Shown here piece after piece: positions 7,843-16,475 of a DNA stretch of 64,000 bases. The stretch is from Mucilaginibacter lappiensis (lineage in GTDB: Bacteria > Bacteroidota > Bacteroidia > Sphingobacteriales > Sphingobacteriaceae). Where the stretch lies: the NCBI RefSeq assembly GCF_900155965.1, contig NZ_FTMG01000004.1, positions 62,001 to 126,000 on the forward strand, written 5' to 3'. The notes below the pieces were generated by a model, which did not search any database, was not told the origin of the DNA, and saw only the letters and a list, made by a program, of their open reading frames with translations. The translations under genes were made by a program, and so were the position numbers. Positions within the stretch are counted from its first letter, which is position 1. Each line of letters begins with the position of its first letter.

Positions 7843-9510
7843 ATGTTGACCAGAGCAGTGGCTTTTTATAGAGATAAAGTAAAGGATAAGGTGGATTGGA
7901 AACTCCTCATCTTTTTGCTTTTGTTTTTAAATGTAAAGCTGGCCATAAAAATTCCAGTTATTATTCTGTTTAGCTTATGGCAATTCAATTTTAAATTCGG
8001 ATTCCGGTTTAAAGACTCCCGGCTGCCGCTTTTTTATCCGCTGATCATCGTCATTGTTTTAGTCGATTGGGTTATTTATCAAGGCTATCTCAGTAGTCAT
8101 TATAATATCCTGCTGCTTACAGGTATTGGTTTCTGGCTTTTGTGCATATTGGCTATGCACCAGATTAAACTGGCGGTTGATAATAATCCTGCCGAAATAG
8201 TACACCAAACCATAACAATCTTCTTTGTTATCAATGCCCTGGTATCTGTATTGACGCTTGCTGTTATCATCCTAAAAACGCATACTATCAACCCCTATAC
8301 CTTCCAGGGAGAATACCAGAAATATTTTATCAATACCGGCGATTATATCAGAGGGATAGCATTTGATACTTCCATCACTAACTCCACGCTGAATGCTTTT
8401 GGGGTCATTTACTTTCTTACCCGCAAAAACGCCGTTATGCTGCTGGTTTGTATGGCTATCCTGTTGCTTACCGCAAGCAATTTTATCAATGTGGTTTTGT
8501 TACCCATATTACTGCTGCTGTTTGTTTTTAAAACTGATCGCTATCAAAAAAGCCTTGTGGTTGTCTGTCTTGTTTTTCTGGTTGTTTTTATGGCGAAAAT
8601 ATCACCCCAGAATAATGAGTATGCCACCCAAACCCTGATTCATTTATTTAAAAAGGATAAACCGGTACATATCGCTGCTGTGCCTGTAAACCTGATGGCA
8701 AACTGGCGCATTACCGATCGGCCCGATAATACACTTACCCCAGAGGAGCGTAAACAAAAGATAGCCACTTTATATCTGGACAGCGTAGGCCGGATACTGG
8801 ATTCGATACGGGAGAGCAAGCGCCCCAAATATATAAAAAACGTTTACCTGGCCAATGGCGGACGTATAGCCATTACGCAGCCCAATCTTAACGATGATTA
8901 TTACCAATACAAAAAAGAAACACCGGTTGAACTGTTTCAACTGATCGGTTTTATAAAATCGCACAAAACAGCCTTGCCGATGTCAGGAAGCGGAGAGTAT
9001 ACTTACTCTATGCCCGGAAAAGCTGTAGGTTTTTTGCAAACCCTTTCTTTTTTTCGCGCCCACTTAGGTAAGATTCTTACCGGAACCGGTATGGGTAACT
9101 TCTCATCCAAATTGGCTTACCGCGCTGTAGGATCTGGTTTTGCCGGGGGGTACCCTTCTGCTTACGATTATATTAATCACGATTTTTTGGTAAATCACCT
9201 GGATCTGTACCTCTATTTTTACAGTAAACAAACGAGCTTCCATTCCATCAGCAATAGCACGTACTCCGTTTATGACCAATTATTGGCAGAGTACGGCGTG
9301 CTGGGTCTGGTCTTGTTTATCATCTTTTACCTGGGCTTTTTTGCCAAACATTATCAAAAGCTTACTTACGGCTTACCCATATTGTTTTTAATGCTGGCCG
9401 TTTTGCTGACCGATTACTGGTTTGAGCAATTATCGGTACTAGTATTTTTTGAACTGCTTTTACTGCTCAATATTAAAGAAAATCAAACCGTTAAACCAAT
9501 TCTCCAATGA
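7843..9510 (+). CDS. O-antigen polymerase/ligase-like membrane protein with large extracytoplasmic loop
   Basis: The 555-residue multi-spanning protein has helices in residues about 20-250 and 480-550. They are separated by a hydrophilic region of roughly 200 residues. That region contains a Lys/Arg-rich part (TPEERKQKIATLYLDSVGRI) and, near its end, LTGTGMGNFSS and DQLLAEYGVLGLVLFIIFYL. The last stretch resembles the conserved G-x-G and membrane re-entry seen in Wzy/WaaL family proteins, where the large periplasmic loop is catalytic. It would polymerise or ligate the exported glycan. The loop is longer than usual. A second Wzy_C-type protein is encoded at 12653. The stop overlaps the next gene by 4 bp. 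Confidence 0.72.
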   Translation: MLTRAVAFYRDKVKDKVDWKLLIFLLLFLNVKLAIKIPVIILFSLWQFNFKFGFRFKDSRLPLFYPLIIVIVLVDWVIYQGYLSSHYNILLLTGIGFWLLCILAMHQIKLAVDNNPAEIVHQTITIFFVINALVSVLTLAVIILKTHTINPYTFQGEYQKYFINTGDYIRGIAFDTSITNSTLNAFGVIYFLTRKNAVMLLVCMAILLLTASNFINVVLLPILLLLFVFKTDRYQKSLVVVCLVFLVVFMAKISPQNNEYATQTLIHLFKKDKPVHIAAVPVNLMANWRITDRPDNTLTPEERKQKIATLYLDSVGRILDSIRESKRPKYIKNVYLANGGRIAITQPNLNDDYYQYKKETPVELFQLIGFIKSHKTALPMSGSGEYTYSMPGKAVGFLQTLSFFRAHLGKILTGTGMGNFSSKLAYRAVGSGFAGGYPSAYDYINHDFLVNHLDLYLYFYSKQTSFHSISNSTYSVYDQLLAEYGVLGLVLFIIFYLGFFAKHYQKLTYGLPILFLMLAVLLTDYWFEQLSVLVFFELLLLLNIKENQTVKPILQ

Positions 9511-10475
9511 ATTTTGATACACCCAAAATAACGGTTTTAATGCCTGCCTATAATACAGGTAAATATATAGCCGATGCTATTAAGTCGGTTCTGGAACAAT
9601 CATTTACCGATTTTGAACTACTCATTGTTAATGATGGCTCAACTGATGATACTGCTGATGTGATCAACTCCTTTACCGACCCCCGGATAGTGATGATATA
9701 CCAGGACAACAAAGGCGTATCGCTTGCCTTGAATACCGGTTTAAAATATGCCCGTGCCACTTACATAGCTCGCTTTGATGCCGATGATGTTTGTCATCCG
9801 GAGCGCTTACAATTACAATATGATTTTATGATAAACAATCCCGATTACAGTATTATAGGCTCTGGTGCCGACTATATGGATATGGAGGGGACTTATCTTT
9901 TTACCTCTACCCCACCAGCGTTCAGTAATGAAGATATTCAGCAATTGGCACCCTCGGTTTGTCCCTTCATGCACCCTACCGTATGTTATAAAAAAGAGGT
10001 GATTGTAAAGGCCGGCGGTTATAATGAATATGCTTATACCTATGAGGATCATTTTTTATGGGTAAGTATCCTGAAAGACCAAAAGGCCTGCAACTTTCCG
10101 CAGGCGCTTATCAAGCACAGACTAAACCCGGAATCCATCACCATTGATGAAAAATGGCGACCACGAAAATTCCTCAAAATAAAATACAGCACGCTCAAAA
10201 GCAGGGTTGTTACCGCAGATGAAGGCACTCAGTTAACCGCCATGGGCCAAAAGCAGCAACTGCGCCGGGTTAAACATGGTGCCTATTATGCCTTGTGCGC
10301 CAAAAAATTATTGGTCAATAATTTCCATCCGCAAAAGGCCCGCGTTCATGTAGCCAAGGCTATCAGCATATCCCCTTTCCGCCTGGATAATTACCTGTTA
10401 TACACCGTTAGCTTTTTGCCCGAAAAACTCATCATGTGGTTGCATAAATTAAATTCAGGGAGGCTGGCACAATGA
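9507..10475 (+). CDS. Family 2 (GT-A) glycosyltransferase
   Basis: The 322-residue protein begins with the classic GT2 pattern PKITVLMPAYNTGKYIADAI, then VNDGSTDDTADVI and the metal-binding motif ARFDADDVCHPERL. An acceptor-side acidic segment (EYAYTYEDHFLW) follows. It would transfer a sugar from a nucleotide donor to a lipid-linked acceptor in the cytoplasm. It overlaps both neighbours by 4 bp (ATGA), so the polymerase-GT-GT genes are translationally coupled. Donor and linkage are unknown. Confidence 0.92.
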   Translation: MNFDTPKITVLMPAYNTGKYIADAIKSVLEQSFTDFELLIVNDGSTDDTADVINSFTDPRIVMIYQDNKGVSLALNTGLKYARATYIARFDADDVCHPERLQLQYDFMINNPDYSIIGSGADYMDMEGTYLFTSTPPAFSNEDIQQLAPSVCPFMHPTVCYKKEVIVKAGGYNEYAYTYEDHFLWVSILKDQKACNFPQALIKHRLNPESITIDEKWRPRKFLKIKYSTLKSRVVTADEGTQLTAMGQKQQLRRVKHGAYYALCAKKLLVNNFHPQKARVHVAKAISISPFRLDNYLLYTVSFLPEKLIMWLHKLNSGRLAQ

Positions 10476-11545
10476 TCAAAGTAGCATTTATAACCCGGTC
10501 AACCATATACACTGTTCCCGGCGGCGATACCATTCAGGCGGTACAAACGGCTCGTCATCTTACAGAAATGGGTATTACTGCCGATATCAGGCTGGCTAAT
10601 GAAAGTATTCTTTACAGTCATTACGACTTGCTGCATTTTTTTAACCTTACCCGTCCGGCAGATATTCTGTATCATAGCCAAAAGGCCGGTAAGCCCTATG
10701 TGGTATCAACCATTTTGTGCAATTATGGTGAGTACGATAAATACCATCGTAAAGGCGCTGGTAGGCTGCTGCGTTACCTATCGACAGATACGATAGAATA
10801 CCTTAAATCCATAGCCCGTTACCTGTTGGGTCGCGATAGTTTGGCAAGCTTGTCATACACCTGGCTTGGTCAGCGTAAAAGCATCAAGAATATATTGAGC
10901 CGGGCCGCTATGATCCTGCCCAATTCGGAGTCGGAATATAACCGGGTGATCCAATCGTACGAGCGGAAGGTGAAACACCTGGTGGTGCCTAATGGTGCCG
11001 ATCAGAATCTGTTTCAGTATGATCCGGCCATCAAAAAGGATGAAAAACTGGTGATCTGCGCTGCGCGGATTGAAGGTATCAAAAATCAATTGAACCTGAT
11101 ACGCGCGCTAAACAATACTTCCTACCGTTTACTGCTCATTGGTACGCATGCCCCTAACCAACTGGACTATTACCAGGAATGCCGCGAAATTGCCGCGGAA
11201 AACGTAGGCTTTATTGATCATATACCGCAACATGAGCTGGTAAAGTATTATCGCCGGGCAAAAGTGCATATCCTGCCCAGCTGGTTTGAAACAACCGGCC
11301 TGAGCTCGATAGAGGCCGCACTTATGGGTTGCAATATAGTAACCAGTGACAAAGGTGATGTTCGTGAATATTTTGCCGATGATGCTTTTTACTGCGACCC
11401 ATCATCACCAGAAAGTATCCTGGCCGCTGTTGAAAAGGCGAGCATCACTCCTTATAACGAAACTTTAAGGCATCGCATATTAAAACAATACACCTGGAAA
11501 CAGGCGGCTTCACAAACATTAAAAGCATATCAATCAGTATTATAG
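10472..11545 (+). CDS. Family 4 (GT-B) glycosyltransferase
   Basis: The 357-residue protein shows a GT-B fold. The N-terminal half includes PGGDTIQAVQTARHLTEMG. The C-terminal donor domain includes CAARIEGIKNQLNLIRAL, the E-x7-E-like region FETTGLSSIEAALMGCN, and DVREYF. This is typical of GT4 retaining transferases in surface polysaccharide loci. It starts 4 bp inside the preceding GT2 gene and ends 2 bp before the DUF1972 GT, so it belongs to the same transcript. Specificity is unknown. Confidence 0.9.
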   Translation: MIKVAFITRSTIYTVPGGDTIQAVQTARHLTEMGITADIRLANESILYSHYDLLHFFNLTRPADILYHSQKAGKPYVVSTILCNYGEYDKYHRKGAGRLLRYLSTDTIEYLKSIARYLLGRDSLASLSYTWLGQRKSIKNILSRAAMILPNSESEYNRVIQSYERKVKHLVVPNGADQNLFQYDPAIKKDEKLVICAARIEGIKNQLNLIRALNNTSYRLLLIGTHAPNQLDYYQECREIAAENVGFIDHIPQHELVKYYRRAKVHILPSWFETTGLSSIEAALMGCNIVTSDKGDVREYFADDAFYCDPSSPESILAAVEKASITPYNETLRHRILKQYTWKQAASQTLKAYQSVL

Positions 11546-11547
11546 CC

Positions 11548-12678
11548 ATGAAACTACGCATAGCCATTTTAGGAACCAGGGGCATTCCCAATTATTACGG
11601 CGGATTTGAGCATATATCTGAATATGTTTCGGCCGGTTTAGTAAAACGTGGGCACTCAGTAACCGTTTATAATTCGCACAACCACCCGTATACCCATAAC
11701 AGCTGGAAGGGTGTGGAGATCAAACATTGCTACGACCCCGAATACCTGGTAGGTACCGCCGGGCAATTCATTTACGATATGAACTGCCTGCTGGATGCCC
11801 GCAAAAATAAATTTGATGTAGTGCTCATCATGGGTTATACGAGCAGCTCGGTTTGGGGTAAGTTGTATCCCAAAAACAGCACCATTATCACCAACATGGA
11901 TGGCATGGAGTGGAAACGCTCGAAATATTCCAAACCTGTACAACAGTTTTTAAAATACGCCGAAAAACTGGCCGTTAAATACAGTGATTACTATGTGGCA
12001 GACTCCCGGGTGATCAAATCATACCTGGCCGATAAATACAACATCAACAGCGAATACATTCCCTACGGAGCCGATGTTTACTCGGACGTGGAACGTGAGC
12101 AGTATGACTTTAACGAGGCTTTAAAAGAAGATTATTTCTTGCTGATGGCACGCATGGAACCCGAAAATAATATCGAAACCATTTTGGATGGGTTTAATAA
12201 AAGCAACTCGCGTAGAAAGTTTAAAGTTTTGGGCGATACCGGCAACCGCTTTGGCAAGTACATCACCAACAAGTTTAATAACGACGAGCGCATAGAATTT
12301 AAAGGGTCTATTTTTGATAACCCCAAAGTACGTTCGCTGCAAAATAACTCTTACCTGTATTTTCATGGGCATAGCGTTGGGGGGACCAATCCATCCCTGC
12401 TGGAAGCTATGGCCAGCGAAGCGCTCATCGCCGCGCACAATAATCCATTCAATAAATCGGTGCTGAATACCGACGCCTTTTATTTCTCCAATGCCGGTGA
12501 AGTACAGGAACTGGTAGAAACCGTGCAGCGGAAAGATCCGGAAAAAAGTATGGTGATGAATAACCTGCATAAGATACAGGATCAGTTTAACTGGGAAAGG
12601 GTGATTGACCAGTATGAGGAATTTATTGTTGAAAGTTATAAACACGCCAACCATGAAGCAATTATTGCTCATCAATGA
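11548..12678 (+). CDS. DUF1972-type glycosyltransferase (rhamnosyltransferase-like)
   Basis: The 376-residue protein opens with the very characteristic LRIAILGTRGIPNYYGGFEH motif of DUF1972, found at the N-terminus of a GT4 subfamily that includes WchF-like rhamnosyltransferases. The C-terminal half contains MARMEPENNIETILDGF and HGHSVGGTNPSLLEAMAS, the donor-sugar binding region. It probably adds an early deoxy sugar (rhamnose in the best-known members) to a lipid-linked intermediate. It sits in the GT operon and overlaps the following membrane gene by 26 bp. Confidence 0.9.
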   Translation: MKLRIAILGTRGIPNYYGGFEHISEYVSAGLVKRGHSVTVYNSHNHPYTHNSWKGVEIKHCYDPEYLVGTAGQFIYDMNCLLDARKNKFDVVLIMGYTSSSVWGKLYPKNSTIITNMDGMEWKRSKYSKPVQQFLKYAEKLAVKYSDYYVADSRVIKSYLADKYNINSEYIPYGADVYSDVEREQYDFNEALKEDYFLLMARMEPENNIETILDGFNKSNSRRKFKVLGDTGNRFGKYITNKFNNDERIEFKGSIFDNPKVRSLQNNSYLYFHGHSVGGTNPSLLEAMASEALIAAHNNPFNKSVLNTDAFYFSNAGEVQELVETVQRKDPEKSMVMNNLHKIQDQFNWERVIDQYEEFIVESYKHANHEAIIAHQ

Positions 12679-13972
12679 TATCACTGCCAATAAGATCAGT
12701 TATTACCATGTACTGTTGCTCATGGCAAGTTTACCTTTTGATATGTTTTACAGCCATATCATCATGATCAGTTTTACCTTGCATACGCTCATCCATTTAG
12801 ATAAAACACGGTTAAGATCCCTGCGTTCATTTAAACTGCTGGTACTACCCTCTGTTTTGTTTATTACCATCCTTGCTACCATTTATACCATCAACCCAAA
12901 GGCTGCCTTTACGGAATGGACGCTGAGGATCCCGCTTTTGTTGTTTCCGGTTGTGTTTTCATTGAACGGATTAGATCTGAAAAAATACCGGGAAAACCTG
13001 TTGATGGGGTTTTCGCTGGTTTGTGCCTTGACTGTTTTTTACCTGTTCATGGTAGTTTTGGTAACCATCAGGTTTTATCATATGCCCTTGCGGGCCATTT
13101 TTAGCGAAGGTTTTACCAATCATAATTTTGCGGGCCCGATAAACATTCACGCCACTTTTTTTTCATTTCAGCTAGTTATAGCGTTTGTTTACTTTCTATC
13201 CATTTTAATTAAAGGCGGGGCATCCCGGTTAATAAAAGTGGTGTGCATCATCAGTTGCCTTATTCTGGTAAGCGGGATGATTCAGCTGAGTTCCAAATCT
13301 ATACTGATTATTCTGTTCGTGGCTGTAAATGTGGTACTTCCCCTGTATTTATTAAATGGAAGGCAACGCCGGGGTTATATACTCACCGGATTATTAATCA
13401 CTGTAACAGGCACCGCGGGTATTTTGAGTATATCAACCTTCAGGGATCGCTATGTAACCCTGCTGAAAGAAGATATTTCATCGGATAAAACCATCCCCCG
13501 TAATTCAGATTCGCGTTTTGAACGCTGGCGGGTTGCTGCCGCCCGGATAAAAGAGAAACCATTATTAGGGTATGGATCAGGCTCGGAGGTTAGCTTGCTG
13601 AAGGATGATTTTTATAATGCAAAAATGTACAGTTCCTTTCTAAAAGGCTTGAATTCCCATAACCAGTATATCAGTTTTATGCTAAAATCAGGTATATGGG
13701 GATTGACTATTTATTTACTAACGCTGATTTATGGATTTAAAATAGCCTTCAAAAGAAAAGATGTTATGTTCATCAGTTTTATGCTCATCATAGCTGTTGT
13801 ATCGCTTAGTGAAAATATACTGGATGTAGATAAAGGAGTGATGTTTTATAGCTTTTTCTTTTCTTTTTTTCTGTTCTCAGTTCCTGATCATGAAACCAGT
13901 ATCAAAGAGCAACAAAAACCTGATGAATATTTAGTTCCGCTGGCAACCAACGCATTGGCTGTTACGTCATAA
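12653..13972 (+). CDS. O-antigen ligase/polymerase family protein (Wzy_C)
   Basis: Start choice: an upstream in-frame TTG at 12605 would bury 74 bp in the previous gene; the ATG at 12653 (MKQLLLIND) reduces the overlap to 26 bp. The 439-residue protein has about 10-12 transmembrane helices. It also has the Wzy_C loop signature SRFERWRVAAARIKEKPLLG followed by GYGSGSEV and LNSHNQYISFMLKSGIWGL. This family comprises Wzy polymerases and WaaL-type ligases, which act on the periplasmic face. With the polymerase-like protein at 7843 the locus may have both a polymerase and a ligase; which is which cannot be told. Confidence 0.87.
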   Translation: MKQLLLINDITANKISYYHVLLLMASLPFDMFYSHIIMISFTLHTLIHLDKTRLRSLRSFKLLVLPSVLFITILATIYTINPKAAFTEWTLRIPLLLFPVVFSLNGLDLKKYRENLLMGFSLVCALTVFYLFMVVLVTIRFYHMPLRAIFSEGFTNHNFAGPINIHATFFSFQLVIAFVYFLSILIKGGASRLIKVVCIISCLILVSGMIQLSSKSILIILFVAVNVVLPLYLLNGRQRRGYILTGLLITVTGTAGILSISTFRDRYVTLLKEDISSDKTIPRNSDSRFERWRVAAARIKEKPLLGYGSGSEVSLLKDDFYNAKMYSSFLKGLNSHNQYISFMLKSGIWGLTIYLLTLIYGFKIAFKRKDVMFISFMLIIAVVSLSENILDVDKGVMFYSFFFSFFLFSVPDHETSIKEQQKPDEYLVPLATNALAVTS

Positions 13973-13996
13973 TAGTATACATAAATATACCGCACC

Positions 13997-14917
13997 GTGG
14001 CAGAGATCAAAAAAAACATATTAGCAACACTGGCTTACTTTGATGTGTTCAACTATCCGCTCACGCGGGAAGAGATAAGTTTGTTTCTGCCCGTTAAATG
14101 CGACCCTGTAACTTTTGATATGGCTATGAGCTGCCTGGTAGGTTGCAGGTTAATTTACCGGTTCGACAGGTTCTATACTTTAAAGAACGATCCCTACCTG
14201 GTAAAAAGAAGAAATGATGGGAACCGGAAAGCTGCTGAGATGATAAAAACGGCCCGCAAGGTGGGTAATATCCTCATCCGTTTTCCTTATGTGCGTGGCA
14301 TAGCTATTTCGGGCTCGTTATCAAAAAATTATGCCGATGCCGAATCAGACATCGACCTGTTTATTGTTACCGCGCCCAACCGCATGTGGGTGGCCCGTAC
14401 CTTGATGCATTTTTTAAAAAAACTCACCTTTCTAGTTAACCGGGAGCATTACTTCTGTATGAATTATTATATAGATGAGCAGCAATTGGAAATTGCCGAA
14501 AAAAATATTTACACGGCCACAGAAGTTGTTACCCTGATCCCGATACAGGGCGATACTACCTTTGCCGATTTTTTTACCGCTAATGCCTGGACGCGCGATT
14601 ATCTGCCTAATCATATTATGCGGGTATCAACCGCCAAACCTTTAAGCAGGTTTCTATTAAAAAACCTCATAGAATGGCTCCTGAACAATCGTCTGGGTGA
14701 ATTACTGGACAATAAATTAATGAGGATAACTGCCAGCCGCTGGGATCAAAAGACCCGGGAAAAAAGATTAAATGATCATGGCATGCTGCTGGCCATGGCA
14801 ACCGGTAAGCACTATGCCAAACCCGACCCCAAGAATTTTCAGATCAACCTCATCAGCCGCTACGAAACACGAATAGCACAGCTGTTGGTTGAAAATCAGC
14901 ATAGCGTAGCGAATTAG
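13997..14917 (+). CDS. Nucleotidyltransferase-domain protein
   Basis: The 306-residue protein uses a GTG start, with no suitable ATG nearby. An N-terminal winged-helix-like region (about 1-90) precedes the polymerase-beta-like nucleotidyltransferase motif SGSLSKNYADAESDIDLFIV. This supplies the GS motif (106-107) and the two metal-binding acidic residues D118 and D120. The rest is helical and basic. Such proteins occur in Bacteroidota exopolysaccharide loci with no established substrate. It is the last plus-strand gene of the glycan operon, directly before the transposase element. Confidence 0.75.
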   Translation: MAEIKKNILATLAYFDVFNYPLTREEISLFLPVKCDPVTFDMAMSCLVGCRLIYRFDRFYTLKNDPYLVKRRNDGNRKAAEMIKTARKVGNILIRFPYVRGIAISGSLSKNYADAESDIDLFIVTAPNRMWVARTLMHFLKKLTFLVNREHYFCMNYYIDEQQLEIAEKNIYTATEVVTLIPIQGDTTFADFFTANAWTRDYLPNHIMRVSTAKPLSRFLLKNLIEWLLNNRLGELLDNKLMRITASRWDQKTREKRLNDHGMLLAMATGKHYAKPDPKNFQINLISRYETRIAQLLVENQHSVAN

Positions 14918-14930
14918 AAACGGCTAAAAA

Positions 14931-15631
14931 CACTTGCGCACGTTTGCAACGAGTGCTTAATATGGGTTAGCGTTTAAAACGCGAAACCAAAATCCAACAA
15001 TACCACATTCATCATTCCCTCTTCACCTGAATAATTTGCGGCTGAGCTATACTGGTAATGCTCAGATACAATAACAATACCGGCCCTTACAGGATTATTA
15101 TGAATATAATCCAGCTTCTGTGAAAGTATGCTGGCGTTGTCGCAGGCTATTCCGTGATAACCATCTTGCCATACTTTGTAATCTTGAACCCTGCTACTAT
15201 ATTTTGTATGGTATTGAAACCTGTAAAGTATCCAATCTCTTCTGCTCTCAGGCTCGTTTTGGATTAGTTTAACTATTTCCTTACTGGTATATTTTTTAAA
15301 ATCACGAATAATGTCCGGTAAAGTGGCAGGGTGTTTGGCGGAAACAAGCAGGTGCAAATGATTTGTCATCAAACAATAACTATAAACCTCGAGTCCTTTT
15401 TGTTGTTGACAGTAAATTAGGGATTCAATTATAAGTTGCTTATAGGAGGGTCTGGTGAAGACGTCAACCCAATCAACAATGGTGAAAGTTACGAAATAAA
15501 CTTCTTCAGGGTTTCTGACACGGTATTGATCTGACATACAAGATAAGGTTTCAACTAAAATATGGAATATTTTTTAGAAGCGATGCAATCGCTTAACCAT
15601 ATTAAGCACTCTTTGCAAACGAGCGCAAGTG
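14931..15631. mobile_element. REP-associated transposase unit bounded by 42-bp inverted repeats
   Basis: The transposase gene at 14974-15537 is enclosed by inverted repeats at 14931-14972 and 15590-15631 that match at 38 of 42 positions by eye. Small hairpins lie at their inner sides: gcgttt-a-aaacgc near 14971-14983, and aagcgat-gca-atcgctt just before and into the right repeat. Such hairpins are typical substrates of HUH/Y1 transposases. The whole unit fills the space between two unrelated genes, as expected for an inserted or domesticated RAYT element. No target-site duplication was established. Confidence 0.85.
14974..15537 (-). CDS. REP-associated tyrosine transposase (Y1_Tnp, RAYT/IS200-like)
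   Basis: The 187-residue protein has the Y1 transposase fold: VYFVTFTIVDWVDVF near the N-terminus and the HUH motif in LMTNHLHLLVSA (H60 and H62). The C-terminal helix LDYIHNNPVRAGIV carries the likely nucleophile Y144. All key residues are present and the length is normal, so the gene looks intact. Family members nick single-stranded DNA at REP/BIME hairpins and are thought to spread or maintain them. It is framed by inverted repeats in this locus, and many palindromic repeats lie nearby. It is unrelated in function to the glycan genes. Confidence 0.92.
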   Translation of the reverse strand: MSDQYRVRNPEEVYFVTFTIVDWVDVFTRPSYKQLIIESLIYCQQQKGLEVYSYCLMTNHLHLLVSAKHPATLPDIIRDFKKYTSKEIVKLIQNEPESRRDWILYRFQYHTKYSSRVQDYKVWQDGYHGIACDNASILSQKLDYIHNNPVRAGIVIVSEHYQYSSAANYSGEEGMMNVVLLDFGFAF

Positions 15632-15653
15632 GATTTATGTTTGTGTTATACTC

Positions 15654-16475
15654 CTACTTCTTTTCCAGCGAAATGATAAAATAATCGCCCATGTATTTCC
15701 ATGGCCAATGACTTTTTAATTTATCCTCTTTGTTTTTCAGGAATTGGTAAGCCTTGGGATGTTTTTCAGCAAAACCTTCTATGTACGATGGTGGTACAAT
15801 GGTGCAAAGGCCTTCTACGCTCAGTACTTTATATAATTTACTTAAAATATTGATAATGAATGATGTATTGTAGTAAAAGCATTTGAAATAAGTACCCTCA
15901 ATATGCGCGGTACGCCCCTTACTACTAAAAAATCTGCGGAAGGCCGTTTTAAATTTACCTTTAAAAATCAACAGGGTTTCCCACAGGCAAAAGCCGGGAA
16001 TAATTACCAGGGTTACCTTGCCGCCGGGTTTTAATAGTTGATTAAAAGACAAAAGAACTTTGTCCAGTTCGCCGGTGCAGTTGAGGCCGCCAAAGTTGGA
16101 AAATATATGATCAAAAGGTCCCTGGTTTTGTAGTTGCTCCAATTGGGTAAAAGAACAGATTTCCGAACTGATTTGATCCCGATATGCCTCTGTTTTTTGA
16201 CGCAACACCTGCTGCATTCCGGTTGATATATCGGTAGCGTGTACACGGTGACCATTTTTAGCGAAAAACAAGGCATCTTCGCCCGTACCACTGTTGAGTT
16301 CCAGGATACTGCTATTGGGCGCCAGGTATTGTAAAACGTGCTGCCGTACCCTCGTCCGTTTATAGTTAACAATGGTATTGGTGGAGTAGATCTCATCAAA
16401 GATGACCGATTGGCGACTAAAAGCTGTCGACGCATCGGTTTCATTATCATTCATTATACTGATTCCGCTTATCAT
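15654..16475 (-). CDS. Class I SAM-dependent methyltransferase
   Basis: The 273-residue protein has the SAM-binding motif I SILELNSGTGEDALFFAKNG (about residues 55-75) followed by HRVHATDIS and the motif IV-like region FDHIFSNFGGLNC. The first Met is chosen because its ATG overlaps the stop of the preceding radical SAM gene as ATGA; a second Met seven residues later is possible. It is the last gene of the minus-strand radical SAM operon. Methyl acceptor unknown; the context suggests a small molecule or lipid/glycan intermediate. Confidence 0.87.
   Translation of the reverse strand: MISGISIMNDNETDASTAFSRQSVIFDEIYSTNTIVNYKRTRVRQHVLQYLAPNSSILELNSGTGEDALFFAKNGHRVHATDISTGMQQVLRQKTEAYRDQISSEICSFTQLEQLQNQGPFDHIFSNFGGLNCTGELDKVLLSFNQLLKPGGKVTLVIIPGFCLWETLLIFKGKFKTAFRRFFSSKGRTAHIEGTYFKCFYYNTSFIINILSKLYKVLSVEGLCTIVPPSYIEGFAEKHPKAYQFLKNKEDKLKSHWPWKYMGDYFIISLEKK

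Noticed and set aside
12121-12690. 189-residue minus-strand reading frame
   Set aside because: It is antisense to the DUF1972 glycosyltransferase gene, which has strong family motifs; the shadow frame has none.
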